Below, piece after piece: positions 25,817 through 33,952 of a DNA stretch of 64,000 nt; within the stretch, counting starts at the first letter, position 1; each line of letters opens with the position of its first letter. The notes beneath the pieces were generated by a model, which was not told the DNA's origin, did no database searches, and saw nothing but the letters and a program-made list of their open reading frames with translations. Where the stretch lies: positions 326,195 to 390,194 of the forward strand of contig NZ_LQMT02000005.1 of the NCBI RefSeq assembly GCF_001620365.2, in the 5' to 3' direction. Source of the stretch: Amycolatopsis keratiniphila subsp. keratiniphila (GTDB lineage Bacteria > Actinomycetota > Actinomycetes > Mycobacteriales > Pseudonocardiaceae). The position numbers were made by a program, and so were the translations under genes.

Positions 25817-26482
25817 GTGACGAAGTTCCCCGACAACGAAGCCGCCCTGGAAGACCAGGCTTACTACCGCCCCGGCAGGCTACGGTTTTACGACATCGTG
25901 GTCCTACGGCTGTCGAACAGCCTGCTGTGGCGGTGTCCGACCAGTGAACTGCTGCGACACTACAACCGCAACGTCAGTGCAAAACACCTCGACGTGGGGC
26001 CCGGCAGTGGCTATTACCTCGATCACTGTCGCTTCCCGGAAACGCCGTCGGTTTCCTTGTTAGACCTCAACCCTTCGCCGCTCGAGTTCGTCTCGCGCCG
26101 AATTTCTCGATACATGCCACAGAAGATCGTCGCGGATATCTGCGAGCCGTTCGCCGAGTTCAAGGGCAGCTTCACCTCAGTTGCCCTGAACTATGTGATG
26201 CACTGCCTGCCTGACGAAGATGGCCGCAGGGAGGTCGCGTTCGCCAACATTCGCCGGTTCCTGGCGCCAGGCGGAGTCTTCTTCGGGTCCACAATCCTGG
26301 GCGATCGTGCGCCTCATTCCGTCATCTCTCGACGCATCAACGAAAAATACAATACAATGGGCGCCTTTTATAACAAGAACGACAGTGTCGAACGACTGAA
26401 AGAGCTCTTGAGCGCGGAGTTCGAGGACTACGAAGTCAAGCTCCGTGGCACGGTCGCGCTGTTCACGGCGACCGCCACCTAA
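25817..26482 (+). CDS. SAM-dependent class I methyltransferase
   Basis: A 221-residue methyltransferase with motif I LDVGPGSGYYLDH, an acidic loop (LLDLNPSPLEF) and a post-core NYVMHCLPDED. It likely methylates the polyketide or a precursor; acceptor unknown. GTG 25817 follows AAGGAG at 6 nt. It follows the ketoreductase by 69 bp. Codon 82 (26060-26062) is TTA. Confidence 0.88.
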   Translation: MTKFPDNEAALEDQAYYRPGRLRFYDIVVLRLSNSLLWRCPTSELLRHYNRNVSAKHLDVGPGSGYYLDHCRFPETPSVSLLDLNPSPLEFVSRRISRYMPQKIVADICEPFAEFKGSFTSVALNYVMHCLPDEDGRREVAFANIRRFLAPGGVFFGSTILGDRAPHSVISRRINEKYNTMGAFYNKNDSVERLKELLSAEFEDYEVKLRGTVALFTATAT

Positions 26483-26622
26483 GACGGTCTGCGACTGGAT
26501 GGACTGTCCTGCCCTGTCGTCTTGCTGCAACCACGTCTGTCGCACCTACGCTAGAATCAGCCGAATGTCATACCGAGCCAACTGGACGCTTCGGGCGGTG
26601 GCGCGTAGAGCGAGAGGGTGCG

Positions 26623-27237
26623 ATGACGGGGCGGTTCCGGGGTCGAGGCTCCCAGCATGAGCAGCGGCGCAGTGAGATCGCGGCAGCGGTGCTCGAGGTC
26701 GTGGCGGACTCCGGGCTGCCATCAGTGTCGCTGAGCACGGTCGCAGCGCGCGCCGGCGTTTCGCAGGGCCGGGTCCAGTACTATTTTCCGACCAAAGAGT
26801 CCCTTATAGAGGCCGCGTTCGATCACGCCAACGCGGCCAGTTCGGCGCGGATCGCCGCGAAACTCGGAGGATCGCCGGGATCGGCGTCACCGCGGCAAGC
26901 TTTGACAGTGGTGCTCACGGAACTGATTCCATACGATGCGCAGTCGCTCAATCACCTTCGCGTGCGCCAGTCATTCGCCGCGCTCGCGCTACACCACGAG
27001 GCAATTGCCGAACGCATGCGTAAGGAATACGAACAACTTCACGACGACAACATCGCCGATTTGCTCCGCCAAGACCAGCGCGCCGGCCATCTCTCCGTTG
27101 CCCAGGAACCGGGATCGGTTGCCCGCGGTCTGGTCGCGTTGGCAGAGGGCTTGGCCTACTACGTCCTTATTGGCGCCTGCTCTGCCCAAACAGCTAAGCA
27201 AAACGTCTTGGACGCACTCGATCGGCTCTACCGCTGA
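26623..27237 (+). CDS. TetR family transcriptional regulator
   Basis: A 204-residue regulator: HTH at about residues 15-60 (ALVEVVADSG-type start, then TVAARAGVSQGRVQYYFPTKESLI) and a helical C-terminus. It closes the polyketide cluster and may respond to the product and repress export. ATG 26623 follows GAGAGGG. The exporter operator at 12926 is a plausible target. Confidence 0.9.
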   Translation: MTGRFRGRGSQHEQRRSEIAAAVLEVVADSGLPSVSLSTVAARAGVSQGRVQYYFPTKESLIEAAFDHANAASSARIAAKLGGSPGSASPRQALTVVLTELIPYDAQSLNHLRVRQSFAALALHHEAIAERMRKEYEQLHDDNIADLLRQDQRAGHLSVAQEPGSVARGLVALAEGLAYYVLIGACSAQTAKQNVLDALDRLYR

Positions 27238-27307
27238 GTCGATTCGCGACGAATCTGCCCAGTTCGCTATGAGGAACAGGCGTGGGATGGGATGAGCGCC
27301 GCTTGTG

Positions 27308-27596
27308 TCACCGCATTTGAGTGTCGGTCTCGTGGTGGCTGCGGTATGCGCCTGGTGAGAGGCCGGTCGCGGCCTTGAAGGAGCGGTAGAAGCCGGACTC
27401 ACTGTCGAAGCTGCATGCTGTGGTGATCGGGTCGTTCCGGGGTGCCGGCGAGCATCCGTTTGGGGCCTGTTCGATCCTGATCCGCCGGAGAATTCGGGTG
27501 ACCTCGTCGGGTTGGAGCACGCGGTAGAGCGTTCGTCGCGACATCGCATAGGCCGACGCGATGGGCTCTGCGTCCCACCTGGAAGGTGCCGAGGCC
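27308..27596 (-). pseudogene. AraC family regulator remnant (C-terminal HTH only)
   Basis: Reads as an AraC DNA-binding domain: DAEPIASAYAMSRRTLYRVL, ILRRIRIEQA, then ACSFDSESGFYRSFKAATGLSPGAYR. The ligand-binding half is missing and the linker between the two HTHs is shortened and irregular. An ATG at 27544 could still give 78 residues, but the layout is that of a decayed gene at the cluster edge. Confidence 0.65.
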
Positions 27597-27655
27597 TGTG
27601 GACCCGGCCGCGCCCGAATCAGCTTCAGGGCTCTGCCCCGTAAAGCAGTCCGGAC

Positions 27656-28861
27656 CTAGGCGGTGGTCTTCCCGACGGTCCGTGCACAGACTGCGAGCAC
27701 CGCGGCCATCAGGCACAAGGTCATGACGGCAGCCATCGGCAGAGCGCTCGTCTCACCGAACGCCCCGACGATCGGAGACGCTGCGGCGCCGATGAGGAAC
27801 TGGCTGCTGCCCAGCAGCGCCGACGTCGCGCCGGGCGCGTCCCGGCCGAGGTTCTGTGCCGCGGTGATCACGGCGGGGAAGAACACGCCGAACGCCGTGA
27901 TCGCGACGAACAGGCACGCCCACGTCACCACGACACCGGCCAGACCCGCGGCGGCCGCCAGCACCAGGACCGCCGTCGCGGTTCCCGCTGCTACCGAACC
28001 ACCGACAAGCGGCACACGCAGACCGACACGGTCCGCGACCCGGCCGAACGCCACCGAGCCCAGCAGATTGCCGAGCGCGTTCACCCCGTAGACGACACTG
28101 GTGAGGGCCGCCGACATACCGAAGATCCCGGTGAACACGAACGACGTCCCGGCAATGTAGGCGAACACGGCCGCATTGCCGAACGCCAGGCCCAGGACCA
28201 AGCGCGTCAACGCGGCCCGGCGAACCAGACCAGCGATCCTGCCCAGCGTCACCGTCAGACCGCCGCGGCTGCGGCGCCGCGGTGGCAGCGATTCCGGAAC
28301 CCATGCCGCGACACCCGCGACCAGCAGCGTGCCTAGCGCGGCCTGGACAACGAAAACCTCCCGCCAGGACGCGAACGCCAGTATCGCCCCGCCCAGCAGT
28401 GGCGCCAGGATCGGCGCGGCGGAACTGATCGCCCCCAGCGTCGCGAATCCCCGCGCCGACGCACGGTCGTCGTGGGTGTCGGTGATCACCGCGCGGGCCA
28501 CGACCAGCCCGGCCGCACCCGTAGCCCCCTGCAGCACCCGTCCGCCGATAAAGATCTCCATAGTCGGGGCGAGCGCGCACGCCACCGAACACAGCGTGAA
28601 CCCGGTGCCCCCGCCGAGCAGAACCCGGCGTCGCCCGAGCCGGTCCGACAGCGGCCCGAAGAGCAGTTGCCCGACGACCACGCCGGCCAGGAACCCGGCG
28701 AGTGACACCTGCGCCCGGCTCGGTGACGCGCCAAGGGAAACCGCGAGCGCGGGCAGGCCGGGGACGTACATGTCGGTGGCCAACGGCGCCGCCGCGGACA
28801 AACCCCCGAGAACCCCCAGCAGCCGCAACCGCCCCCGTTCGCGGACCGCGTTCCCGCTCAC
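27656..28861 (-). CDS. MFS transporter, Bcr/CflA type
   Basis: A 401-residue, 12-helix protein of the Bcr/CflA drug-resistance subfamily: ATDMYVPGLPALAVSLGAS near the N-terminus, LSDRLGRRRVLL and GRVLQGATGAAGLVVARA. It exports small antibiotics such as bicyclomycin or chloramphenicol in relatives. Its GTG start overlaps the MarR gene stop by 4 bp, so the two are one operon with autoregulation likely. Confidence 0.9.
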   Translation of the reverse strand: MSGNAVRERGRLRLLGVLGGLSAAAPLATDMYVPGLPALAVSLGASPSRAQVSLAGFLAGVVVGQLLFGPLSDRLGRRRVLLGGGTGFTLCSVACALAPTMEIFIGGRVLQGATGAAGLVVARAVITDTHDDRASARGFATLGAISSAAPILAPLLGGAILAFASWREVFVVQAALGTLLVAGVAAWVPESLPPRRRSRGGLTVTLGRIAGLVRRAALTRLVLGLAFGNAAVFAYIAGTSFVFTGIFGMSAALTSVVYGVNALGNLLGSVAFGRVADRVGLRVPLVGGSVAAGTATAVLVLAAAAGLAGVVVTWACLFVAITAFGVFFPAVITAAQNLGRDAPGATSALLGSSQFLIGAAASPIVGAFGETSALPMAAVMTLCLMAAVLAVCARTVGKTTA

Positions 28862-29337
28862 AACGGCGGCGCCGCACCGAGAGCCGGCTCGCCTTCCGGA
28901 TCACTCTGGTGGTCGGCCGCGCGCAGCAGCAGGTCCGCGGCAATCCCGACCACCGTCAGCTCGGCGTCGGACAAGGTGCCGGCCAACGCCTGTGCCAGCC
29001 AGACGTTCCCGGCCCGGACATGGCCTTCGAGAGCGCCGAGCCCGGCCTCGGTGACCACGACACGCTGAGCTCGGCGATCGTCCTCGTCCGGAATCCGCCG
29101 GATCCGGTCCTCGTCGGCCAGCTGGTTCAGCACCCGGGTCAGCGACTGCGGTTGCACTCCCTCGATTCGCGCCAGTGTCGTGACGGTGAGGGGGCCGCTG
29201 TGCCGCAGATTCGCCAGCACCGACGCGGCCAACCGGGTCAGAGGCCGCTCGCCACCGCTCTGCGCGCGCAACCGGCCCGCCAACCGAGACACCGCCCACC
29301 GGGTCCGCTGCGCGACATCATCTGCGTCAACCATCAT
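28858..29337 (-). CDS. MarR family regulator
   Basis: A 159-residue winged-helix regulator: LTVTTLARIEGVQPQSLTRV (recognition helix) and wing RIPDEDDRRAQRVVVTEAG. It probably controls itself and the coupled Bcr/CflA exporter. ATG at 29337 or the next ATG at 29334; the region upstream is AT-rich (29341-29370), as expected for the promoter. Confidence 0.9.
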   Translation of the reverse strand: MMVDADDVAQRTRWAVSRLAGRLRAQSGGERPLTRLAASVLANLRHSGPLTVTTLARIEGVQPQSLTRVLNQLADEDRIRRIPDEDDRRAQRVVVTEAGLGALEGHVRAGNVWLAQALAGTLSDAELTVVGIAADLLLRAADHQSDPEGEPALGAAPPL

Positions 29338-29661
29338 GCCAAGCTAACACTTAATATAAATACGAGAAAGAGCAACTTGAGATGGTGTGTATGAAGCTTA
29401 TGCGTGCCGAGTGGCGACGTTCACGGTGACGCAGTAGCCGTCAGGCGGCCACTGCGGTGACGCTGCGTGTCACGCTACGTAGCAGCGTAGGTGTCGGTCG
29501 ATTCACGTCGGCCCTTCTCGCCGGTGTAGGCACCGCCGACGCGTTCGTGTGTACCTGGGAACGGCCATCGGCGATCGAGGTGTTGCCTACGCAGGCGCTG
29601 ACCGTGGTGGCGGTGCTTGGCCTGCGGAGGGTGCGCGACGACGAACACGCGACGGGTCGCG
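29338..29661. other. Intergenic region without a recognised gene
   Basis: The first 40 bp carry the AT-rich promoter of the MarR-MFS operon. The rest shows only overlapping open frames rich in Arg/Pro that look like shadows; no RNA gene or terminator hairpin was seen. Confidence 0.5.
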
Positions 29662-30762
29662 TCACCCTTCCCGAAACTCGGCCGGCCGGTGCACCGCTGT
29701 GCGCCGGTGCCGCTCGCGGATGTGCCGGGCAAGGTGGGCGGCGTCGTGGCCGACGAACCCGAGCAGCGCGGATCCGGCGGTGCGCTGCCATGGCAGGCCG
29801 AGAACGTACAGGCCGTCCACTGGTGTGAGGCCGCCGTCGTGGCGCAGGCGTCCGTCGTCGAGCGCGTCCGGAATGTGGATCCACGTGTGGTCTTGCCGGA
29901 AGCCGGTGGCCCATATGACCGCGTCGACGTCTGCGGAGCGTCCGTCGGCGAAGACGGCGGTGTGACCGTGTGCTTGGAGCAGCCGTGGCCGGAAGGTGAC
30001 ACCGTGCCGGGCCAGGGACTTGCGGTTGTGCCCGATGACGGTGCCTTCGCCGCGGCGCATCCAGCGGCCGCGGCGTGAGGTGGCGGGTGCGGTGATCAGG
30101 CCGGTGTGGGTCTGCCACCAGAACAGGTCGCGGCCCAGGATCCGTTGCGGGACAGAGGCGTTGCGCGTCCCGATCGTCAGGGTGATCGGCCCGGCCGCGG
30201 GTGCTGTGGCGAGTTCGGCGGCGATCTGGAAACCGGAGTTGCCGCCGCCGACGACCAGGACCCGCTTGCCCCGGAACGGTGCGGGATCACGGTAGGTACT
30301 GCTGTGGTACTGGAGAACCTCGAACGCGAACCCGGTCGCGCAGGCGGGGATCACAGGTTTCTGGAACGGCCCGGTGGCCACGACGACCTGGCGTGCCCGG
30401 AGTGGGCCGGTGGTAGTGGTGAGATCGAAGCTATGGCCTGCGCGGGTCATGGCGCTGACCGTGGTGCCGGATCGGACGGGAAGGCCGCCGGAGATGATCC
30501 CTGCCGCGTAGGCGGCGAGGTAGTCAGCCACCTGGTCTTTGCCTGGATAGGATTCCGGGTCCGCGGGAAAGGGAAGCCCGGGGAGTGCGGCGTAGCGGGC
30601 AGGTGTGAACAGCCGCAGCGATGTCCAGCGGTCGCGCCACGTGTGCCCCACGGCGTGGCCTTCGTCGAGGATCACGAAGTCGAGTCCGGTTTCGGCGAGT
30701 TCTCGTCCCATGGCGAGCCCGGCCTGGCCCCCGCCTACGACGGCGACGTCGTAGGTGTTCAC
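29662..30762 (-). CDS. Flavin-dependent monooxygenase / CzcO-like NAD(P)-binding protein
   Basis: A 366-residue two-dinucleotide-binding-domain flavoprotein: FAD motif VVGGGQAGLAMG at the N-terminus, RWTSLRLFTPARY, NADPH motif VVGGGNSGFQIA near residue 170 and VIWATGFRQDHTWI. Such proteins oxygenate small molecules or act as putative oxidoreductases in metal and drug resistance loci. Its ATG overlaps the MarR stop by 4 bp, so it is under that regulator's control. Confidence 0.88.
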   Translation of the reverse strand: MNTYDVAVVGGGQAGLAMGRELAETGLDFVILDEGHAVGHTWRDRWTSLRLFTPARYAALPGLPFPADPESYPGKDQVADYLAAYAAGIISGGLPVRSGTTVSAMTRAGHSFDLTTTTGPLRARQVVVATGPFQKPVIPACATGFAFEVLQYHSSTYRDPAPFRGKRVLVVGGGNSGFQIAAELATAPAAGPITLTIGTRNASVPQRILGRDLFWWQTHTGLITAPATSRRGRWMRRGEGTVIGHNRKSLARHGVTFRPRLLQAHGHTAVFADGRSADVDAVIWATGFRQDHTWIHIPDALDDGRLRHDGGLTPVDGLYVLGLPWQRTAGSALLGFVGHDAAHLARHIRERHRRTAVHRPAEFREG

Positions 30763-31196
30763 GACGGGGAGGGTGCGGTGATGCCGTGCAGGATGAGGTC
30801 CGCGACGCGGACGAATGCCGCGAGGTCGTCTTCCGGTACGTCGCCGAGGATCACGCGTGCCGCGTCATGCCGGCTTGCGGCCATCCAGCGTGCCGTCGCG
30901 GCACCCTCGTCGGTCAGGGCCACCGACGTCGCCCGCCGGTCTCGAGGATGCGGGCGTCGGCGGACCAAGCCCGCGTCTTCGAGCTGGTCGACGAGTCCGG
31001 TGACGTGGCGGGGCGTGCACCGCAAGGCGTCGGCGAGGGCCCGCTGGACCAGTTCCCCGTCCCGGGCGAGCACATAGATCACTTCCGCGCGGCTGGGCGT
31101 GAGACCGCGCTCGGCCAGCGCGACCCGCATCGCCTCGCTCAGGCGCGCCGCCAGTTCGAAGGCCTTGTCGAACGCTCCGACCGGATCCTCAGCCAT
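30759..31196 (-). CDS. MarR family regulator
   Basis: A 145-residue winged-helix protein: LVQRALADALRCTPRHVTGL followed by the wing RRRPHPRDRRATSVALTDEG. It is divergent from the methyltransferase gene and coupled to the monooxygenase gene. A short palindrome in the shared promoter is its likely operator. Confidence 0.9.
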   Translation of the reverse strand: MAEDPVGAFDKAFELAARLSEAMRVALAERGLTPSRAEVIYVLARDGELVQRALADALRCTPRHVTGLVDQLEDAGLVRRRPHPRDRRATSVALTDEGAATARWMAASRHDAARVILGDVPEDDLAAFVRVADLILHGITAPSPS

Positions 31197-31215
31197 GCCA
31201 CCCCTTCCCCAATTG

Positions 31216-31230
31216 ATGTATAGCCTACAT
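31216..31230. promoter_or_regulatory. Palindrome ATGTA-N5-TACAT in the MarR/methyltransferase divergent promoter
   Basis: ATGTA (31216-31220) and TACAT (31226-31230) flank TAGCC, in the AT-rich 62-bp gap between the divergent starts. Size and position suit a MarR-dimer operator overlapping both promoters. Confidence 0.55.
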
Positions 31231-31264
31231 AGTGAAGTCAGTTCAGTAAATTGGAGGGATGGCA

Positions 31265-31897
31265 GTGAATCTCGACGATGCCGAGCTGCGGCGACGGTGG
31301 GATCGGTATGCGGGCCGCTATGACCGGGATATCGGTGTGATGGAACGGCTGCAGTTCGCCGGTGGCCGTGAGTGGGTGTGCGGGCAGGCGCGCGGTGAGG
31401 TCCTGGAGGTCGCGGTCGGCACCGGGCTCAACTTTCCCTGCTACCCGGCCGGGGTGCGGCTGACCGGTGTCGATCTCAGCCCCGCCATGCTGGAGCTCGC
31501 CGGAGTTCGTGCGAGGAAGCTGGGGCTTGAGGTCGATCTGCGGGAGGCCGACGCGCAAGCTCTGCCGTTTCCGGAGGCGTCCTTCGACACCGTGGTGTGC
31601 ACGCTGGGGTTGTGCGGCGTCCCGGACGAGCGCGTCGCGGTCGCCGAGATGCACCGTGTCCTGCGCCCGGGCGGAATGCTGCTGCTGCTCGACCACGTCG
31701 GGAGCCACCACAGGGTGCTGAGGTTCGGGCAGTGGCTGCTGGAGAAGTTCACGGTCCGGATGATCGGCGACTACCAGACCCGTCGTCCGCTGCCGTTGCT
31801 CGCTCCGGCCGGATTCGAGGTGACGCGCAGCGAACGGCGCAAGCTCGGCACGGTGGAGCGGGTGGCGGCCGTCAAATGCCCTGGCCCGGCCAGCTGA
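31265..31897 (+). CDS. SAM-dependent methyltransferase, UbiE/COQ5-like
   Basis: A 210-residue class I methyltransferase: RWDRYAGRYDRDI, motif I VLEVAVGTGLNFPCYP, LTGVDLSPAMLELA, and HRVLRPGGMLLLLDHVG. The ATG at 31259 touches the Shine-Dalgarno GGAGGG (31253-31258) with no spacing, so GTG 31265, 6 nt downstream, is the more likely start. Substrate unknown; relatives are often phosphatidylethanolamine- or quinone-type methyltransferases. The 3' end overlaps the opposing methyltransferase by 26 bp. Confidence 0.85.
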   Translation: MNLDDAELRRRWDRYAGRYDRDIGVMERLQFAGGREWVCGQARGEVLEVAVGTGLNFPCYPAGVRLTGVDLSPAMLELAGVRARKLGLEVDLREADAQALPFPEASFDTVVCTLGLCGVPDERVAVAEMHRVLRPGGMLLLLDHVGSHHRVLRFGQWLLEKFTVRMIGDYQTRRPLPLLAPAGFEVTRSERRKLGTVERVAAVKCPGPAS

Positions 31898-32699
31898 CCG
31901 TCACCAGGTCGCGGCCGGACGAGCCGAGATCCGGCGGCATGGCCGGGTCGACGCCGAGTGCACGCAGCGCGGCGGCCACCTCGGGTTCGGCGTCGGCGGG
32001 GAGGCACAGCCGCCTGCGGGTGATGTCGGTCAGTTCGGTGAAGGTGGCGTACTCGGCCTCCGGGTGGCGGCGCCACCGGACGGCGGTGGGTTCGATGCCG
32101 AGTTCGCTGAGCGTGGTCAGGAAGTCCTCGGCGGTAGGTCCCGTGGGACGGTCGATGCCGTGGAAGCGGCGCCACAGCGGGTTCAGTTCGATGAGCGGGT
32201 GCGCGGCGGCCACTTCGACGATCACCCGGCGCCGGGCGTGTCCGGTCAGGGCGTGCACGAAGGGCGCGAGGTCGGCGACGTTGTAGACGACGTTGCCGCA
32301 CACCACGACGTCGGCGACCGGGGTCTCGTCCGCCAGCTCCGGCCACCGTCCGCACAGGACGGTCGCGGGCAGGCCCAGTCCGGCTGCCCGCGTGGCGAAT
32401 CCGGCCAGCAGCGCCTCGTCCGCGTCGACCGCCGTCAACTCCAGCACCGGGGCCCGTCCGGCAAGGGGCAGGCTCGTCGCCCCGGCGGCCGCGCCGACAT
32501 CGAGCACCGAACCCGGCTCGGCCAGGGCCGCGCGCGCGGCGCTGTGGGTGGCGCCGGTCGGTGCGGCGATCTGGGTGTCGGCGCGTCGTTCGAACACCTG
32601 GCGCGGCAGGACCCAGGGTGATTCCGGTGCTGCCGCGAGGATTTCGGGTGGGATGGCCCAGGACGCGAGCGCGTCCGCCCACCGCCGAAGTGCGGTCAC
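31872..32699 (-). CDS. Class I SAM-dependent methyltransferase (last gene of ArsR-rhodanese operon)
   Basis: A 275-residue protein with motif I VLDVGAAAGATSLPLA, ELTAVDADEALL and VADVVVCGNVVYNVADL. Its ATG overlaps the stop of the MFS gene by 4 bp, making it the fourth gene of the operon starting at 35810. The acceptor is unknown; thiol or metalloid methylation would fit a detoxification role. Confidence 0.85.
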   Translation of the reverse strand: MTALRRWADALASWAIPPEILAAAPESPWVLPRQVFERRADTQIAAPTGATHSAARAALAEPGSVLDVGAAAGATSLPLAGRAPVLELTAVDADEALLAGFATRAAGLGLPATVLCGRWPELADETPVADVVVCGNVVYNVADLAPFVHALTGHARRRVIVEVAAAHPLIELNPLWRRFHGIDRPTGPTAEDFLTTLSELGIEPTAVRWRRHPEAEYATFTELTDITRRRLCLPADAEPEVAAALRALGVDPAMPPDLGSSGRDLVTVSWPGQGI

Positions 32700-33952
32700 G
32701 CTGGCGTTCCTTTCAGCTTTTCCTTGGCGGGAAGGAAGAACACGATCGTGAGGGCCAGAACGCCGCCGCTGACGGCCAGGAAGCCGAAGCTGGTCGCGGC
32801 GGTGACGATGCCGGACGCCAGCCCGCCGGTGGCGCCGGCGATCGCGATCGAGACGTCCACCAGGCCCTGGGTCTTGGCGCGGGAGGCGAGGGGAACGGTG
32901 TCGGTGATGATCGTTGTTCCGGCGACGAGCCCGAAGTTCCAGCCCAAGCCGAGCAGCGCCAGCGCGAGCGCGAGCAGCGGGACCGACTCGGCGGGCGCGA
33001 CGGCGGCGAGGACCCCGGCGGCCAGGAGCGTGACACCGGAGGCCGCCGCGATCGCCAGCGTCCCGAACCGGTCCACGAGCATTCCCGTGACCGGTGACGG
33101 CAGATACATCGCGGCCACGTGGATCGCGATGACGAGCCCGGCGGCGGCGGTGCCGTGGCCGTGGTGCTGCATGTGGACCGGTGTCATCGTCATGATCGCC
33201 ACCATGACGAGCTGGGTGAGCACCATGACCACCGCGCCGAATCTGACGCTGCCCGAACGCCGTGCCTCTGTCTCCGGCCTCGCGGCGGCGGTCGTCGGTC
33301 CCGAGCCGGCGAGCTCGCGGGCGAGCAACAGGGGATCGGGACGAAGCCAGAGCGCCAGCACCAGCGCGGCGGTCCCGTAGGCGGTCCCGGCCAGCAGGAA
33401 CGGGCCCGCCAGATGCGGGATACCGAGCCCGTCGGCGAGCGCGCCCATGGGGGAGGCGAGGTTGGGTCCCACGACACCGCCGAGGGTGGTCGCGACCAGG
33501 ACCGTCGACAGCGCCCGGCCGCGGCGGGCGGGGGTGGCGAGGTCCGCCCCGGCGTAGCGGGCCTGCAGGTTCGTCGCTGTTCCGGCGCCGTAGACGAACA
33601 GGGCCGCGAACAGCAGCACGGGGGAGTGGATTACGGCGGCGAGAACGACACCGGCGCTGCCGAGTGCCCCGGTCAGATATCCGGCGGCCAGGCCGGGACG
33701 ACGGCCGCGGGCCTGGGACAGGCGGCCGACGGCGACGGCGGCGATCGCGGAACCGGCGGTGTAGAGGGCGCTGGGCAGACCGGCGAGCCCGGTGGTGCCG
33801 AGCATGTCCTGCGCCAGCAGCGCGCCGACGGTGATCCCGGCGGCCAGGCCGGCGCCGCTGAGAATTTGGGAGAGGAACAGGACGGTGAGGACCCGCCGTT
33901 GCGACCGACTGTCCTGTGTGGACTGTGGTGCGCTGGGAACGCTTGTGGTCAT
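32696..33952 (-). CDS. MFS transporter (DHA1-like)
   Basis: A 418-residue, 12-helix exporter-like protein: VGRLSQARGRRPGLAAGYL (loop 2-3), FAALFVYGAGTATNLQARYAG and a His-rich loop MQHHGHGTAA. Coupled by 4-bp overlaps to the cysteine desulfurase upstream and the methyltransferase downstream. Likely moves the compound handled by the operon; substrate unknown. Confidence 0.87.
   Translation of the reverse strand: MTTSVPSAPQSTQDSRSQRRVLTVLFLSQILSGAGLAAGITVGALLAQDMLGTTGLAGLPSALYTAGSAIAAVAVGRLSQARGRRPGLAAGYLTGALGSAGVVLAAVIHSPVLLFAALFVYGAGTATNLQARYAGADLATPARRGRALSTVLVATTLGGVVGPNLASPMGALADGLGIPHLAGPFLLAGTAYGTAALVLALWLRPDPLLLARELAGSGPTTAAARPETEARRSGSVRFGAVVMVLTQLVMVAIMTMTPVHMQHHGHGTAAAGLVIAIHVAAMYLPSPVTGMLVDRFGTLAIAAASGVTLLAAGVLAAVAPAESVPLLALALALLGLGWNFGLVAGTTIITDTVPLASRAKTQGLVDVSIAIAGATGGLASGIVTAATSFGFLAVSGGVLALTIVFFLPAKEKLKGTPA

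Noticed and set aside
28600..28625. Match to the tRNA 3' end (GGTGCCCCCG) considered as the left attachment site
   Set aside because: Only 10 bp, inside an intact MFS gene, and expected by chance in such GC-rich sequence.
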